Shown: positions 44,719 through 53,579 of the stretch, one piece after another
Layout: each line of letters starts with the position of its first letter
Numbering within the stretch: position 1 is the stretch's first letter
Assembly (NCBI RefSeq): GCF_902497785.1
Contig: NZ_CABVHK010000009.1
Location: 1 to 64,000 of the forward strand
Origin: Pseudomonas fluorescens
GTDB lineage: Bacteria > Pseudomonadota > Gammaproteobacteria > Pseudomonadales > Pseudomonadaceae
Reading direction: 5' to 3'
Length of the DNA: 64,000 nt
Made by a program: the position numbers and the translations under genes
The notes under the pieces: model-generated
Told to the model about the DNA's origin: nothing
Databases searched by the model: none
What the model saw: the letters and a program-made list of their open reading frames with translations, nothing else

Positions 44719-45327
44719 ACGAGGACACGCCACGGCTCCCGACGCCGCTCCTGCAAGGCACGGTTCGCTCAACCCTGTTGGCCCTGCTGGAGTCTGACGA
44801 TCATGTGCAGCAGGCGGTCCGCCAACTCTGCGCCCCGTCACCCTCGCCCCCCCTCGCTGTGGTTGAGCATCAGGCGTTCGGCCCGGAGCGCGAACTGCTC
44901 GACTGGATCAGTACAGACCCGGCGCTCAAGCAGGCTTGGCTGAGCGTTGACGAACCTGTCGAACGCCAGTTGGTTCGGCTGATTGCCATGGCCTCGCAAT
45001 GGGATCAACTGCTGCTTCTTTGGGATCGGTTGGCCAGCCGCTGCAAGGACGAACAACGCGGTGCCTCAGCGACCGAGGAGAACGTCCTGGCCCGTTGCCT
45101 GGCGCTGCACAACCTTGTCTGGCAGGAGCATCAGGCCAGCCTGCAGGCAACTGGCGACAACGGCGGTACACGTCAAAACCGTTGCGGACATCGCTACGAT
45201 GCAAGCGCAACTGCTGCAACTGCAAAGCGAGAAGCCAAAGTTGCGCGAGAAAAAAAACAAACCCGCTACATCCAACCTGTTTCCCCCGTACCTGAGCCAT
45301 TTGCTCAAGCACGTTCAGGACACTTGA
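44715..45327 (+). pseudogene. Hypothetical operon gene with apparent frameshift
   Basis: The ATG at 44715 overlaps the previous stop. The protein (MNEDTPRLPTPLLQGTVRST, helical domain to about LHNLVWQEHQASLQ) reads well to roughly 45145. Past that the same frame turns into low-complexity Arg/Ala sequence running to 45422. The +1 frame instead gives a sensible helical tail (TVADIATMQAQLLQLQSEKP, ending YLSHLLKHVQDT) that stops at 45325-45327. One extra base, or two missing, near 45140-45165 would explain this. The intact product would be about 203 aa. It could be a sequencing error, a real mutation or programmed shifting. The function is unknown. Confidence 0.6.
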
Positions 45328-45396
45328 GTGAAAACCGTCGGAAAGCAACGCATGCCGCCTGCCTTGAGCCATCAGGGCGACAACCAGAGAAGGCCA

Positions 45397-46128
45397 ATGC
45401 AAGACATAGTCAGCAGTCTTGAACAACAGCTGTTCGAAGACATCAGGCGCATTCATCTGCCAGACAGCCACTCCGCTGCCCGCCATGCAGGACAGCGGCT
45501 GAAGGCTGTGGCCGAACACGCCCCGGTTTTTCTCGCCGTGCTGGCCGAACCCTGGCTCGAGGGGCCCGTGAGTGAACGCACAGCACAGTTGCTGCTCGAC
45601 TGCGCTCGTATTCATCTCTATGCACGCATCCTTGATGATGCGCTCGATGAAGGCCTGGCCGTCTGCCGACAGAACCTGCTTCGGGCCCAACCGATGTTCT
45701 GGCAAGCCGTGCAACGTATTGGGGCGAGCGTGTCAGTCACCGTTGCCAGCGAAGCCGAGCAGTTGATTTACCAAACCGTATCGGCGGTGCAGCACGATGA
45801 CCTGTGGCGTGATCCGCAATTGTGGGGTCCGAAGAACCACCACCTGTTGCTGGTACCGTTGCTGTTATCGGATAACAGCGCGGCGTACCAGGCATGCCAG
45901 GCCGGGCTGTCGAACCTCATCGCTTTGGTGCAAGCGGGCGATGAGTGGAAACAGGGCGCGCTGGCTGACAGCACGCTGCGCGGCCGTCTGCTCGACTTCG
46001 TGACGCAATGCCTGGATACCGAACAATTGGCCACCCTGAGCCGCCTGGGTTGGCAAGATGCGGCCGAACGCATCGTCTGGAACGCTGAGCAATTGATCGG
46101 CGTGCTATCTGAACCATCCTGCGTATGA
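45397..46128 (+). CDS. Isoprenoid-synthase-like all-helical protein in dynamin operon
   Basis: A 243-residue, fully helical protein. The segment LLLDCARIHLYARILDDALDEG holds D80-D81-x-x-D84, positioned like the first aspartate-rich motif of class I isoprenoid synthases. A later QAGDEWKQG lies where the second aspartate motif should be but is incomplete (one Asp plus Glu). It may bind a prenyl diphosphate or metal, or be an inactive relative. The start is taken as the ATG at 45397; an upstream in-frame GTG at 45328, directly after the preceding stop, is possible. It overlaps the next GTPase gene by ATGA. Confidence 0.7.
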   Translation: MQDIVSSLEQQLFEDIRRIHLPDSHSAARHAGQRLKAVAEHAPVFLAVLAEPWLEGPVSERTAQLLLDCARIHLYARILDDALDEGLAVCRQNLLRAQPMFWQAVQRIGASVSVTVASEAEQLIYQTVSAVQHDDLWRDPQLWGPKNHHLLLVPLLLSDNSAAYQACQAGLSNLIALVQAGDEWKQGALADSTLRGRLLDFVTQCLDTEQLATLSRLGWQDAAERIVWNAEQLIGVLSEPSCV

Positions 46129-47651
46129 ATGCCATGACTCCCAATGCAGTGCCTCGAAACACCGGCTTCACCCGCTCGCTGGCGGTGCAGCAGCACCTGC
46201 TGTCCTTCAGCGCAAACATGATGACGCAGATCCAACCGCAAGACGGATTCCTCACCGCCAGGTTCGTTGGTGAGTTTTCCGCGGGCAAGACGCGCCTGCT
46301 CGCAGAGTTGTTCGGCGATCAGATCCCGCCGGCACTGTTTCCGGTCAGCTCGCTCGAACGTCAGACTCGTTTGCCACTGGAAATCACCTACGGCGACTCG
46401 CCAGCCCTGACCTTGATTCAACGTGAGCATGACTACTCATCGGCCGAAACCCTGGAAGCATTTGCGCACTTTCCCGAACGCCATGAACTTGCTCACCTGG
46501 ACCCGATGCAGCACCGGTTGCGCCTGACGATCAATGAACCACGACTGATTCTGCCTGATGGCGACGGCTACAGCGCCGACAAGAGCCCCAAGCGCCTGTT
46601 CCTGATCGACACGCCCGGCTGGAACTCGGGTGATGACGAGATCGCGGAACTGAGCGCTGCGTCACTGATGACCGGTTACCACAACCTGGCCGTGATCTAC
46701 GTTTGTCAGGCCGCCCGGCTCGATGGCGCAACCAATGCCGATCACTTGCGTGATTTCATGTCGGCCCTGGTCGATGCCGACTTTTTTGATCAGGCCAAGC
46801 TGTTGATGGTCATTACCGCCTGCCCGGACAAGGATGCCGCGCACCTTAAACAGCGTGCGCAGGATCTTGCCTATCGGATATGGAGTGAGCTTGATGGTGA
46901 AGCCAACACGCTGAAACTGGATGTTTTTTGCGTGGACTTTCAGGACCTGCCCACCCGCGATCTGCATCGCTTTCGCGATCGATTCTGGGACTGCTTGCTC
47001 GCACCGCTCAAACACGCGACAACCCCCGTCAATACCAACCCATGGGCGGCAGCCCTCAAACGCTGGCCCGCCGATTGGGATATAAGCCCACAGTTACTCG
47101 AATCCGCTCAACTGCTGGAGCGCGGCAAAAATCTGCTCGACAGGGCACGCGTCCGTGAAGAGTTCGTGGAGGGCATGAACATGTACCGGCTGATGGGTTT
47201 GAAGCCCGCCGAGCTTCGCGAAAAGGTGCTGAAGTCCTGGCTTCGGCAATTGGCATGCGACATTGCAACGCTCAAAAACTGGACCGTGCCCTGCCTTGCG
47301 ACGGGACATCCATTGGAACAATGGTGGCTGCATTATTGGCAGGTAGAACTGGAACAGTTGATCAGCCCGGTGCGTAACTTCTTCGCCACTGCGCAACGCA
47401 CGATCAATCGACTGACACCGGATATCGAGGACTTGCAGCTACACCTGACTCAGCAACTTGCTGCACAGCATGACGTGGCTACCGCGACGCTCACCGGCAG
47501 CTTCGCCTGCCTGGTTCAAAGCATGCCTGCGCTTTGTCATGAACCTGCGGTAGAAAACCGCGTCGCTACGTTGCTGTCGTTATCGCTGCTGCAAAGCCGC
47601 TACGAAGACTATTACTTCCAGCACCGGGCGGAGTTTGCTGCGGGTACGTAA
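46125..47651 (+). CDS. Dynamin-family GTPase, third in operon
   Basis: A 508-residue GTPase with G1 GEFSAGKT at 49-56, G3 DTPGWNSGDDE from 162, and a G4-like VITACPDKD. The helical C-terminal half (residues 300-508) is shorter than in the two large dynamins. The G1 motif, closer to GEFSAGKT/S of bacterial dynamins than to Era or septins, supports dynamin-family membership. It may be the recruitment or regulatory GTPase. The frame starts with the ATG overlapping the previous stop. It is the last gene of the operon; no clear terminator follows. Confidence 0.8.
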   Translation: MNAMTPNAVPRNTGFTRSLAVQQHLLSFSANMMTQIQPQDGFLTARFVGEFSAGKTRLLAELFGDQIPPALFPVSSLERQTRLPLEITYGDSPALTLIQREHDYSSAETLEAFAHFPERHELAHLDPMQHRLRLTINEPRLILPDGDGYSADKSPKRLFLIDTPGWNSGDDEIAELSAASLMTGYHNLAVIYVCQAARLDGATNADHLRDFMSALVDADFFDQAKLLMVITACPDKDAAHLKQRAQDLAYRIWSELDGEANTLKLDVFCVDFQDLPTRDLHRFRDRFWDCLLAPLKHATTPVNTNPWAAALKRWPADWDISPQLLESAQLLERGKNLLDRARVREEFVEGMNMYRLMGLKPAELREKVLKSWLRQLACDIATLKNWTVPCLATGHPLEQWWLHYWQVELEQLISPVRNFFATAQRTINRLTPDIEDLQLHLTQQLAAQHDVATATLTGSFACLVQSMPALCHEPAVENRVATLLSLSLLQSRYEDYYFQHRAEFAAGT

Positions 47652-47809
47652 ATGCGTTGATGGAAGGGATGTTTGCTAGGCGCCATAGTCCGACAGCTCA
47701 GACAGATCAAGTAGCGGTTTGGAACGGCGCGGCTTGCCAATGACGCTTGATTCCAGTGCCTGGTCAGCTAGGCGCTGACCTGCAAAAAGTTAGCAGGCGG
47801 GGAAAGAAA

Positions 47810-48007
47810 TCAGGGTTTGGGACGCTCGCTCGATAGCGGGTTGGCGGCCTCTACGTCGGCCATCTCTTCGTCAACAGGTGCATCGTCATCCGCAGGCAGT
47901 GGAATCGCAGCCTCATTGCGCTTCGGATCGTGGCCGGTTTCGTTGTCCGTGACGCCTGTTACACCTTTCTGGGAAATGTTACCCGGTGCATTCTCATCGA
48001 TGTCCAT
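47810..48007 (-). CDS. Small acidic hypothetical protein (65 aa)
   Basis: MDIDENAPGNISQKGVTGVT at the start and then a Pro/Asp/Glu-rich disordered tail (ADDDAPVDEEMADVEAANP). GGAG stands seven bases before the ATG at 48007. Similar short acidic proteins are common in Pseudomonas genomes; the function is unknown. Longer readings upstream are not favoured. Confidence 0.6.
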   Translation of the reverse strand: MDIDENAPGNISQKGVTGVTDNETGHDPKRNEAAIPLPADDDAPVDEEMADVEAANPLSSERPKP

Positions 48008-48158
48008 TCTCGCTCTCCATTCTGACGCGCGGGATGTCCGTGCTTGAAATTGAGAGGTTGAGAGCACTTGAAAGTGCTGATTTCTGGACGAGCGGCGGAA
48101 GAACAACCCGATGCGACGACCGAATGGTCGACGGCGAGTGAGAATGTGACAGCGAAAC

Positions 48159-48377
48159 TCAAGCGACCTTTAGTGTCTCGACAAATACTCGACCATCCGC
48201 CATTCGATGCAGATACTCGCGCCATTTTTTGAAGGCTTGTTGCTGCCTATTGGAGACTTCTTGCCACTGAGCGCCGCCGATGAGTTCGACCGAAATCGAC
48301 ATCATCTGCGAAGTCGCGAGATCAAGTTCATCAATGAGTTCACGGCCATTAGGCATATCGAGAATTAGAGATCGCAT
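48159..48377 (-). CDS. Small hypothetical protein (72 aa)
   Basis: MRSLILDMPNGRELIDELDL, SQMMSISVELIGGAQWQEVS and a basic helical end (QQQAFKKWREYLHRMADGRV). The composition is that of a compact folded protein. AAAGGACA lies upstream of the ATG. No family is recognised. Confidence 0.55.
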   Translation of the reverse strand: MRSLILDMPNGRELIDELDLATSQMMSISVELIGGAQWQEVSNRQQQAFKKWREYLHRMADGRVFVETLKVA

Positions 48378-48710
48378 AGAAGCCTGTCCTTTTTGGGTTA
48401 CTACATCGACTTTCTAACTGTTTGATCGTGCGGGAGTTCCGACGAACGGCATGATTCGATTTACGTAAAATTAATCGACGATGCTGTCTGGCCATACGTG
48501 TAACAACTAAATCGCTCGGGAACAGGGCGTTGGCAAGGCTATCTGATATGCGAAAACGCTACGAAGGAAGATAAACATCCAACAGGTTTGGTGCTAAAAG
48601 CAATGCGATAAGGGTTAACAGAGGCATGAACGCACACATGAGAACTAGCCAAAATTTCTGGTGGGGGTTTTAGTCAGGGTTTTTTTTGATATGAAAAAAG
48701 CCGGTACTTT

Positions 48711-48725
48711 CCCCTAGCACCCCAT
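48711..48725. other. Left att-like repeat CCCCTAGCACCCCAT
   Basis: This 15-mer recurs in the same orientation at 54344-54358, where it belongs to the anticodon loop and stem of a tRNA-Pro(GGG) 3' half. It is the likely left attachment core of the 5.6-kb segment that follows. The surrounding gap 48378-48918 has no gene I can support. It holds T-runs, a GTGGGGGT motif at 48660 similar to one at 54490, and the promoter of the next small gene. Confidence 0.6.
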
Positions 48726-48918
48726 GCACGCAGTACCCACGTAAGACCTTGTGAAACGGCCGTAAACATTGGCGCTCGCTGCAACCGAATGCCCACAAGT
48801 GCTTACAAGTGCGTGAGAGAGTCACGCAAAAGTCACGCACCCTCTTCCGGCGTTCTGCCGACCGAACACCACCCCTACCATGTACTGCTACGCTCTCCTC
48901 CATCCAAGGAGGAAAACC

Positions 48919-49128
48919 ATGCCGAACTCTGACCTATTCCCTTCCCTGCTCTACAAGATCAATGAAAATCAGCTAGCCCTCGAAGCCGCTATTCTCGAAA
49001 TCTCCAATTGGGTCGAGCAGCGAGGCGGCAGGGAAACCGCTGAAAACGTGCGCGGCGCCCTGGACGCCATCGACCGGAATGAGGAATTCATAAAGCTGAC
49101 GCTGGCAATAATTATGTCGTCCGAGTGA
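48919..49128 (+). CDS. Small hypothetical protein, accessory-element type (69 aa)
   Basis: MPNSDLFPSLLYKINENQLA, then LEISNWVEQRGGRETAENVR and a helical end (NEEFIKLTLAIIMSSE). AAGGAGG seven bases before the ATG is an excellent ribosome site. The sequence is reminiscent of short proteins found in Pseudomonas prophages and integrative elements. The function is unknown. It is the first gene inside the att-like repeats. Confidence 0.68.
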   Translation: MPNSDLFPSLLYKINENQLALEAAILEISNWVEQRGGRETAENVRGALDAIDRNEEFIKLTLAIIMSSE

Positions 49129-49333
49129 GAGGTGACGGGCAACATTCGACCCGTAGCTGCCGATGATGACCGCCAAAAAAACGGCCTAAAAGCTGTCACC
49201 CTGACTTTTCTGCGAATCGAAATGTGATTCCATAGAAGATGAGTTACGATATCGACTATATTACAAACCCAGTTGTTGGGGGGGTGTTAGTTGGGCCTCC
49301 CCGGCTATAAATGATTAAAATTAAGATTGTATT

Positions 49334-50236
49334 ATGACGCGTATTGTCGGACTGACCAAGAAGCATGGAGCGTATGAGGCGCGAGATCTAATTTCGTACC
49401 TTACTTTAATATATGATCTTGCCGATGAACCTACTGGCCCGCGTTGTTATCGTGGTCAGTCTGACATTGCATGGAAGGTCAGGCCGTCTGTCATGAGAGA
49501 GTTAAAGCCAGATGCTGAAAATCAGATATTAAGTGAGCTTTTGGTAGAAGCACCAAGTGAGTTTGGCTCAGACAAAAGCATGTTTGATAAGCTTGTGCGA
49601 GCACAGCACTACAGCTTACCTACACGACTTCTCGATGTTACTCTAAATCCACTTGTAGGATTATATTTTGCTTGCAACGAGGAAGTGCACCCGCAAAAAG
49701 ATGGCGTAGTGCAAATTTTTGATTTCAACAGAAATCGAGAAAAATTTGCAGATAGTGACACCATCAGTATCATTTGCAATCTGTCGAGACTGTCTGACAA
49801 CGAAAGGAAGAAAATATCAATTAAGTATAAAGAAATTGGAACAAGGGTGGTCGACTGGAACAAGTCTTATAAAGATAAGTTCCGTGCGATGCCTGAGGTC
49901 AAGAGGCTTATGCAATTTGTTCGGGTTGAGAAACCCTATTTTCTAGATGTAATTAATCCATTAGATTTGGTCAAATATTATTTTGTATACCCATCTAAAA
50001 ATAATAAGCGGGTGATTGCCCAGTCAGGTGCTTTTATAGCCGCGGGGCTCTTGGAATACCGTTCGCTCGAACAGTCCTTAGGGCTGAAACACAAAAAAAT
50101 TATTATCCCTGCCGAGTGCAAAAAGGACATAATAATTCAGCTAGACGCCCTGAATATCAACTCTAGAACAATGTTTCCTGAGATTGAATTCACTTCAAAA
50201 TACATTAAACAAAAGTGGACTATTAAATCGGATTAG
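49334..50236 (+). CDS. FRG-domain protein
   Basis: A 300-residue protein with the FRG signature: RCYRGQSDIAWKVRPSVMR near 37-55 and AQHYSLPTRLLDVTLNPLVG near 90-109, followed by LYFAC. FRG proteins are common in phage-defence neighbourhoods, often beside toxins; the biochemical activity is unsettled. GC is far lower than in the flanks (many AAA, ATA and TTA codons), so it was recently acquired. The upstream 49129-49333 holds only its promoter and AT-rich DNA; no clear Shine-Dalgarno precedes the ATG at 49334. Confidence 0.87.
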   Translation: MTRIVGLTKKHGAYEARDLISYLTLIYDLADEPTGPRCYRGQSDIAWKVRPSVMRELKPDAENQILSELLVEAPSEFGSDKSMFDKLVRAQHYSLPTRLLDVTLNPLVGLYFACNEEVHPQKDGVVQIFDFNRNREKFADSDTISIICNLSRLSDNERKKISIKYKEIGTRVVDWNKSYKDKFRAMPEVKRLMQFVRVEKPYFLDVINPLDLVKYYFVYPSKNNKRVIAQSGAFIAAGLLEYRSLEQSLGLKHKKIIIPAECKKDIIIQLDALNINSRTMFPEIEFTSKYIKQKWTIKSD

Positions 50237-50257
50237 CTTTCGCAGGGGACTTTGACC

Positions 50258-50349
50258 GTCCGCTTCTGGCCGATTGCTACCCATCGCTTAGGGCAGTAAA
50301 AGACCCAAAGCTAACGGTAGCGACAGGCTGAAATCGGCCAGAAGCGGAC
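50258..50349. repeat. Dispersed inverted repeat (GTCCGCTTCTGGCCGATT)
   Basis: GTCCGCTTCTGGCCGATT at 50258-50275 is exactly complementary to AATCGGCCAGAAGCGGAC at 50332-50349. A decayed relative occurs at 51145-51204. I recall this as a common Pseudomonas intergenic repeat. The remaining part of 50237-50545 has no gene. Confidence 0.85.
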
Positions 50350-50510
50350 ACTCAAGGGCGTCTACGATAAGCGTGTCGATTCATTCCATAGAGCGCGAGT
50401 CAGTGGTTTTCGTGTTATGACGCTAAGTGATTTGACAGTTCATCAATGGAAGATGCCAAAAAGGAATTAAAATTCTCTCAAGGTTGACGCGTTACAGGCA
50501 CGGCCTTAAA

Positions 50511-50523
50511 TCTAACGTTAGGC
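50511..50523 (+). other. Integron-type recombination core-like site
   Basis: TCTAAC-GTTAGGC fits the R(simple)-site pattern YAAC/GTTRRRY where cassettes join, and the gene starts 23 bp later with a tidy ribosome site, as in gene cassettes. No full attC with its complementary left half was found, so this is only a hint that 50524-51091 came from a cassette. Confidence 0.3.
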
Positions 50524-50545
50524 ACCATTGAGGAGTTGAAACAAC

Positions 50546-51091
50546 ATGGAACGTTATATTGAGTTCGACCGCTTTATTGACCTGGAAACATCTCTCGAGC
50601 AACTTCTCGCTCAGGTTCAGGGGGCGCCAATGACGGCAACATGTTGGAAGTGGGCGCTCATCGCTGCTCATTCTGCCCTACAGGGTTCTGTATGCATTGC
50701 GCTTCGAGGCAGCGCAGGTTTTGATACGTGGAAGCCGAAGCACCTCAAGAAGTGGTTAGAAGCGTATGAAGACAAAGTGGATTTACCTGATCCTCACCTC
50801 GATTACTTTATGGAACTATTCGACAGACTATTTGGTAGCGAGTCTGGAATAGACAGGGACTTGATAAACTGGCTAAATGAATCCAGAAATAATTTTATTC
50901 ATTTTAATTCCGATCACTACTCCATAGAGCGCAAATCTATTGTTAATGCAATTGATGAGTCAGTATCCGCGACGATTGCGGCACCGACACGAAGCAAGGG
51001 GGTTTTTTTCTATGAGGAGCGGCAATCCGAGCGGTTTTACGCGCTCTGCCAGAGCATACGCACAAGCCTTAAGATGTTAGCAGATGACTAA
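50546..51091 (+). CDS. Hypothetical protein, cassette-like (181 aa)
   Basis: MERYIEFDRFIDLETSLEQL, a Trp/Ala-rich helix (TCWKWALIAAHSALQGSVCI), LKKWLEAYEDKVDLP, and LINWLNESRNNFIHFNSDHY. The last block resembles RNFIHF-type motifs of HEPN-like helical proteins, but the R-x4-6-H core is not certain (NESRNNFIHF has R-N-N-F-I-H, which fits R-x4-H). AGGAG precedes the ATG. Moderately low GC and the integron-like core upstream suggest transfer. A HEPN ribonuclease is possible, not proven. Confidence 0.7.
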   Translation: MERYIEFDRFIDLETSLEQLLAQVQGAPMTATCWKWALIAAHSALQGSVCIALRGSAGFDTWKPKHLKKWLEAYEDKVDLPDPHLDYFMELFDRLFGSESGIDRDLINWLNESRNNFIHFNSDHYSIERKSIVNAIDESVSATIAAPTRSKGVFFYEERQSERFYALCQSIRTSLKMLADD

Positions 51092-51144
51092 CAGTAGGTT
51101 TCAGCGGACGTCATCTGAATCGCCCCTAGTTTCGTAGACGCACG

Positions 51145-51204
51145 ATGACCGCTTGTGGCCGATTTCTGCCGGTCACCATTGACTGAAATCGACCCAAAAC
51201 GAAC
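51145..51204. repeat. Decayed copy of the CCGCTTxTGGCCGATT repeat
   Basis: GATGACCGCTTGTGGCCGATTTCTGCCGGTC and, further on, TGAAATCGACCCAAAACGAAC resemble the two arms of the repeat at 50258-50349 with several changes. Confidence 0.65.
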
Positions 51205-51264
51205 TGATACAAACGCAATTACATAGCCCACGCGGGGCGGGCCGTTGTTGAGTAGGTTAATTGG

Positions 51265-52830
51265 CTAGCGGTTAAATCGTTCGACCAATGAGTACTGGGT
51301 CGTAGCTGTTTGAGTCAATTCCTTACTCAGTTCTGCCGAATTCCTCGCTTGTTCAGAAGTTTGATCTGCCAAATTTGCGATGGTCGTGATGTTGCGGCTA
51401 ATTTCCTCTGCGACGGCGGTTTGCTCTTCTGTCGCCGCAGCAATCTGGGTGGTCATATCAGTAATGTGCGCTACAGCTTCACTGATACCGACCAATGCTT
51501 TATCTGCCTCAAGCACCCAGGCGACCCCTTCTTCGGCCTGACGATGTCCGATTACCATGGTCTTCACGGCATTGTTGGACGAGATTTGCAGTTTGGAGAT
51601 CAGGTTATGGATCTGGGTGGTTGACTGAGTAGTGCGCTGTGCCAACTGACGTACTTCATCCGCAACCACGGCGAAGCCTCGACCCATGTCTCCAGCGCGT
51701 GCGGCTTCGATTGCGGCATTCAAAGCCAGCAAGTTGGTTTGATCGGCAATGCCTTTGATGACGTCGACAACCGTCCCGATTTCATTGCTGTCTTTGGCTA
51801 ATTGCGCGACCGTCTGCCCCGTCTCACCTACGACGACGGAGAGGCGCTGGATGGCTTCTCGGGTGTCTCGGGCTACATCGCGTCCACGTCCTGTCAGTAC
51901 ATTGGCTTCTTGAGTAGCATCAGCGGTTCGCTGGACGTGGCTCGCGACCTCTTGTGTGGTCGCCGCCATCTGATTTACGGCGGCTGACACTTGCTCAGTC
52001 TCGACTCGTTGGCGTTCAAGTCCCCTCGAACTATCGGAGGCAAGGCTGTTAGATCTTCCGGCCAGGCCGGTGAGTTGCTCTGCGGTGTCTTGCAACCGAG
52101 TCAGGCAAGTCTTGAGGCGCAATATCTGGCTCGCAAACGCGGTTTCAAGGCGTGCCTGAGGACCGCGCTCATCGCTATACATTTTGGCGATCAACTGGTC
52201 AGAGGTTGTGAGGTCAACCATTTTCAGCAGATGCAGCGCCCCTTGGTTTTGCCGGCGCGAGACAATCAATCCGATAGGAACCGATACCCCTACCGCTAGG
52301 GTTATCGCCACAGGAGTGCTGAATAATAGTCCCGCCAGGCTACCCACTAGCCCCATCGTCAGGAGCGGCAGCCAGTCCAGGAGGACGGGTTGCCATTTGT
52401 CACTGCTGGGGACGGCTGATTTTCCTAGGCTTAGGCGCTTGTAGAGGCCTTCGGCACGGCGGATTTGTTCGGCTGTAGGTTTAACTCTGACCGATTCATA
52501 ACCAACGAGTTGGCTGCCTTCGAAAATTGGAGTGACGTAGGCGTTGACCCAGTAATGGTCACCGTTGCGGGATCGATTCTTGACGATCCCCATCCAAGGC
52601 TTGCCTTGCTTGAGAGCACCCCACATGTGGGCAAATATGGCGGAGGGTACATCAGGGTGCCGAACGATATTTTGAGGCGCTCCTATCAGATCCGACTTGT
52701 TGAATCCGCTGATCTCGACGAAGGCATCATTGCAGTACGTAATGACGCCTCGTGCGTCCGTTGTTGAGATGAGTTTTTGTTGCGATCCTAGGGCTATCTC
52801 TCGTTGAGTAACCGGTTGATTGTTTCTCAT
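51265..52830 (-). CDS. Aer-like methyl-accepting chemotaxis protein with PAS domain
   Basis: A 521-residue receptor. The N-terminal PAS domain ([37 protein letters not shown]) matches Aer-type redox/oxygen sensors. Two adjacent membrane helices near 150-195 ([36 protein letters not shown]) come next, with no periplasmic domain. The signalling domain has the conserved hairpin tip [20 protein letters not shown]. It should report redox state to CheA/CheW. The C-terminus lacks a CheR-docking pentapeptide. Its place between att-like repeats shows it is mobile cargo. Confidence 0.92.
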   Translation of the reverse strand: MRNNQPVTQREIALGSQQKLISTTDARGVITYCNDAFVEISGFNKSDLIGAPQNIVRHPDVPSAIFAHMWGALKQGKPWMGIVKNRSRNGDHYWVNAYVTPIFEGSQLVGYESVRVKPTAEQIRRAEGLYKRLSLGKSAVPSSDKWQPVLLDWLPLLTMGLVGSLAGLLFSTPVAITLAVGVSVPIGLIVSRRQNQGALHLLKMVDLTTSDQLIAKMYSDERGPQARLETAFASQILRLKTCLTRLQDTAEQLTGLAGRSNSLASDSSRGLERQRVETEQVSAAVNQMAATTQEVASHVQRTADATQEANVLTGRGRDVARDTREAIQRLSVVVGETGQTVAQLAKDSNEIGTVVDVIKGIADQTNLLALNAAIEAARAGDMGRGFAVVADEVRQLAQRTTQSTTQIHNLISKLQISSNNAVKTMVIGHRQAEEGVAWVLEADKALVGISEAVAHITDMTTQIAAATEEQTAVAEEISRNITTIANLADQTSEQARNSAELSKELTQTATTQYSLVERFNR

Positions 52831-52970
52831 CTGTATTGCTCCTATGCCCTAAGTCAGAGGCATCGGCAACTATGATGAAAACATGAGTGAGTATTTCCAT
52901 AAGGACGAGCTGCGCGTCGGATAGTGCATTTCTGGGCCGCAACCGAGCATACTTCACCAACGCTCGACCG

Positions 52971-53549
52971 TCATTTTCTGGAAAAAAGCTTTTTGGCGGC
53001 AAAGACAGCGACTGCACCCACGAGTCCTACAGGCCCACCAATTACGGCAGCTGCACCAATCAAGGCGGATTTCCCCGTCACTTTCAGAGCTGCCTCCACC
53101 GGCTTCTCTGATTCCGAAGCCGCGTCAAATCCGTTTTTCAATGCCGATCCGACAGCCAGCGCGGTGACCACAGCACTCCCGCCAGGAATGATATGAGCCA
53201 CCTTACTTCCGGCCACAGAGAGCACAGACCGAACTTGCTCGCTGGTGGTCGTCCCATCGATGCACCAATTTACGAAATGCTCGCAATTGTTCGTAACCAG
53301 GTTGTAAGAGTTTTCACCTAAACGTGTATACCCGCGAGCGATGCGCTCCTCAGCGTCATGCACCGCAAATAGATGCGGTTTCACTACGGTCGGCATACCC
53401 CCGCTGAATTTTTCAAGACTCACTCTGCAGATAGGCCCAGAGACACTGTCCCCAAAACCAGAATAATGGAGAACCTCGCCGGCACCAATATAGATACCAT
53501 GGTGCGTATACCCGCACCTCACGCTGACCAGATGATCGCCCCTGCGCAT
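52971..53549 (-). CDS. LRAT/NlpC-P60-like papain-fold protein
   Basis: A 192-residue protein. MRRGDHLVSVRCGYTHHGIY has the conserved His of LRAT-type enzymes (His17, HHGIYIG), and NLVTNNCEHFVNWC has the catalytic Cys (NCEHF). The N-terminal 120 residues thus form a permuted papain-like fold that could act as acyltransferase, phospholipase or protease. The C-terminal 70 residues are Gly/Ala/Val-rich and hydrophobic (KSALIGAAAVIGGPVGLVGA), a likely membrane anchor or pore segment, ending in basic KKLFSRK. It may be an effector or toxin. Confidence 0.8.
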   Translation of the reverse strand: MRRGDHLVSVRCGYTHHGIYIGAGEVLHYSGFGDSVSGPICRVSLEKFSGGMPTVVKPHLFAVHDAEERIARGYTRLGENSYNLVTNNCEHFVNWCIDGTTTSEQVRSVLSVAGSKVAHIIPGGSAVVTALAVGSALKNGFDAASESEKPVEAALKVTGKSALIGAAAVIGGPVGLVGAVAVFAAKKLFSRK

Positions 53550-53579
53550 AGCTTAATCCCTGAAAAATATCAGCGATGA

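Noticed and set aside
48670..48903. 77-codon minus-strand frame
   Set aside because: It overlaps the att-like repeat and the promoter of the next gene, with Arg/Cys-rich shadow composition.
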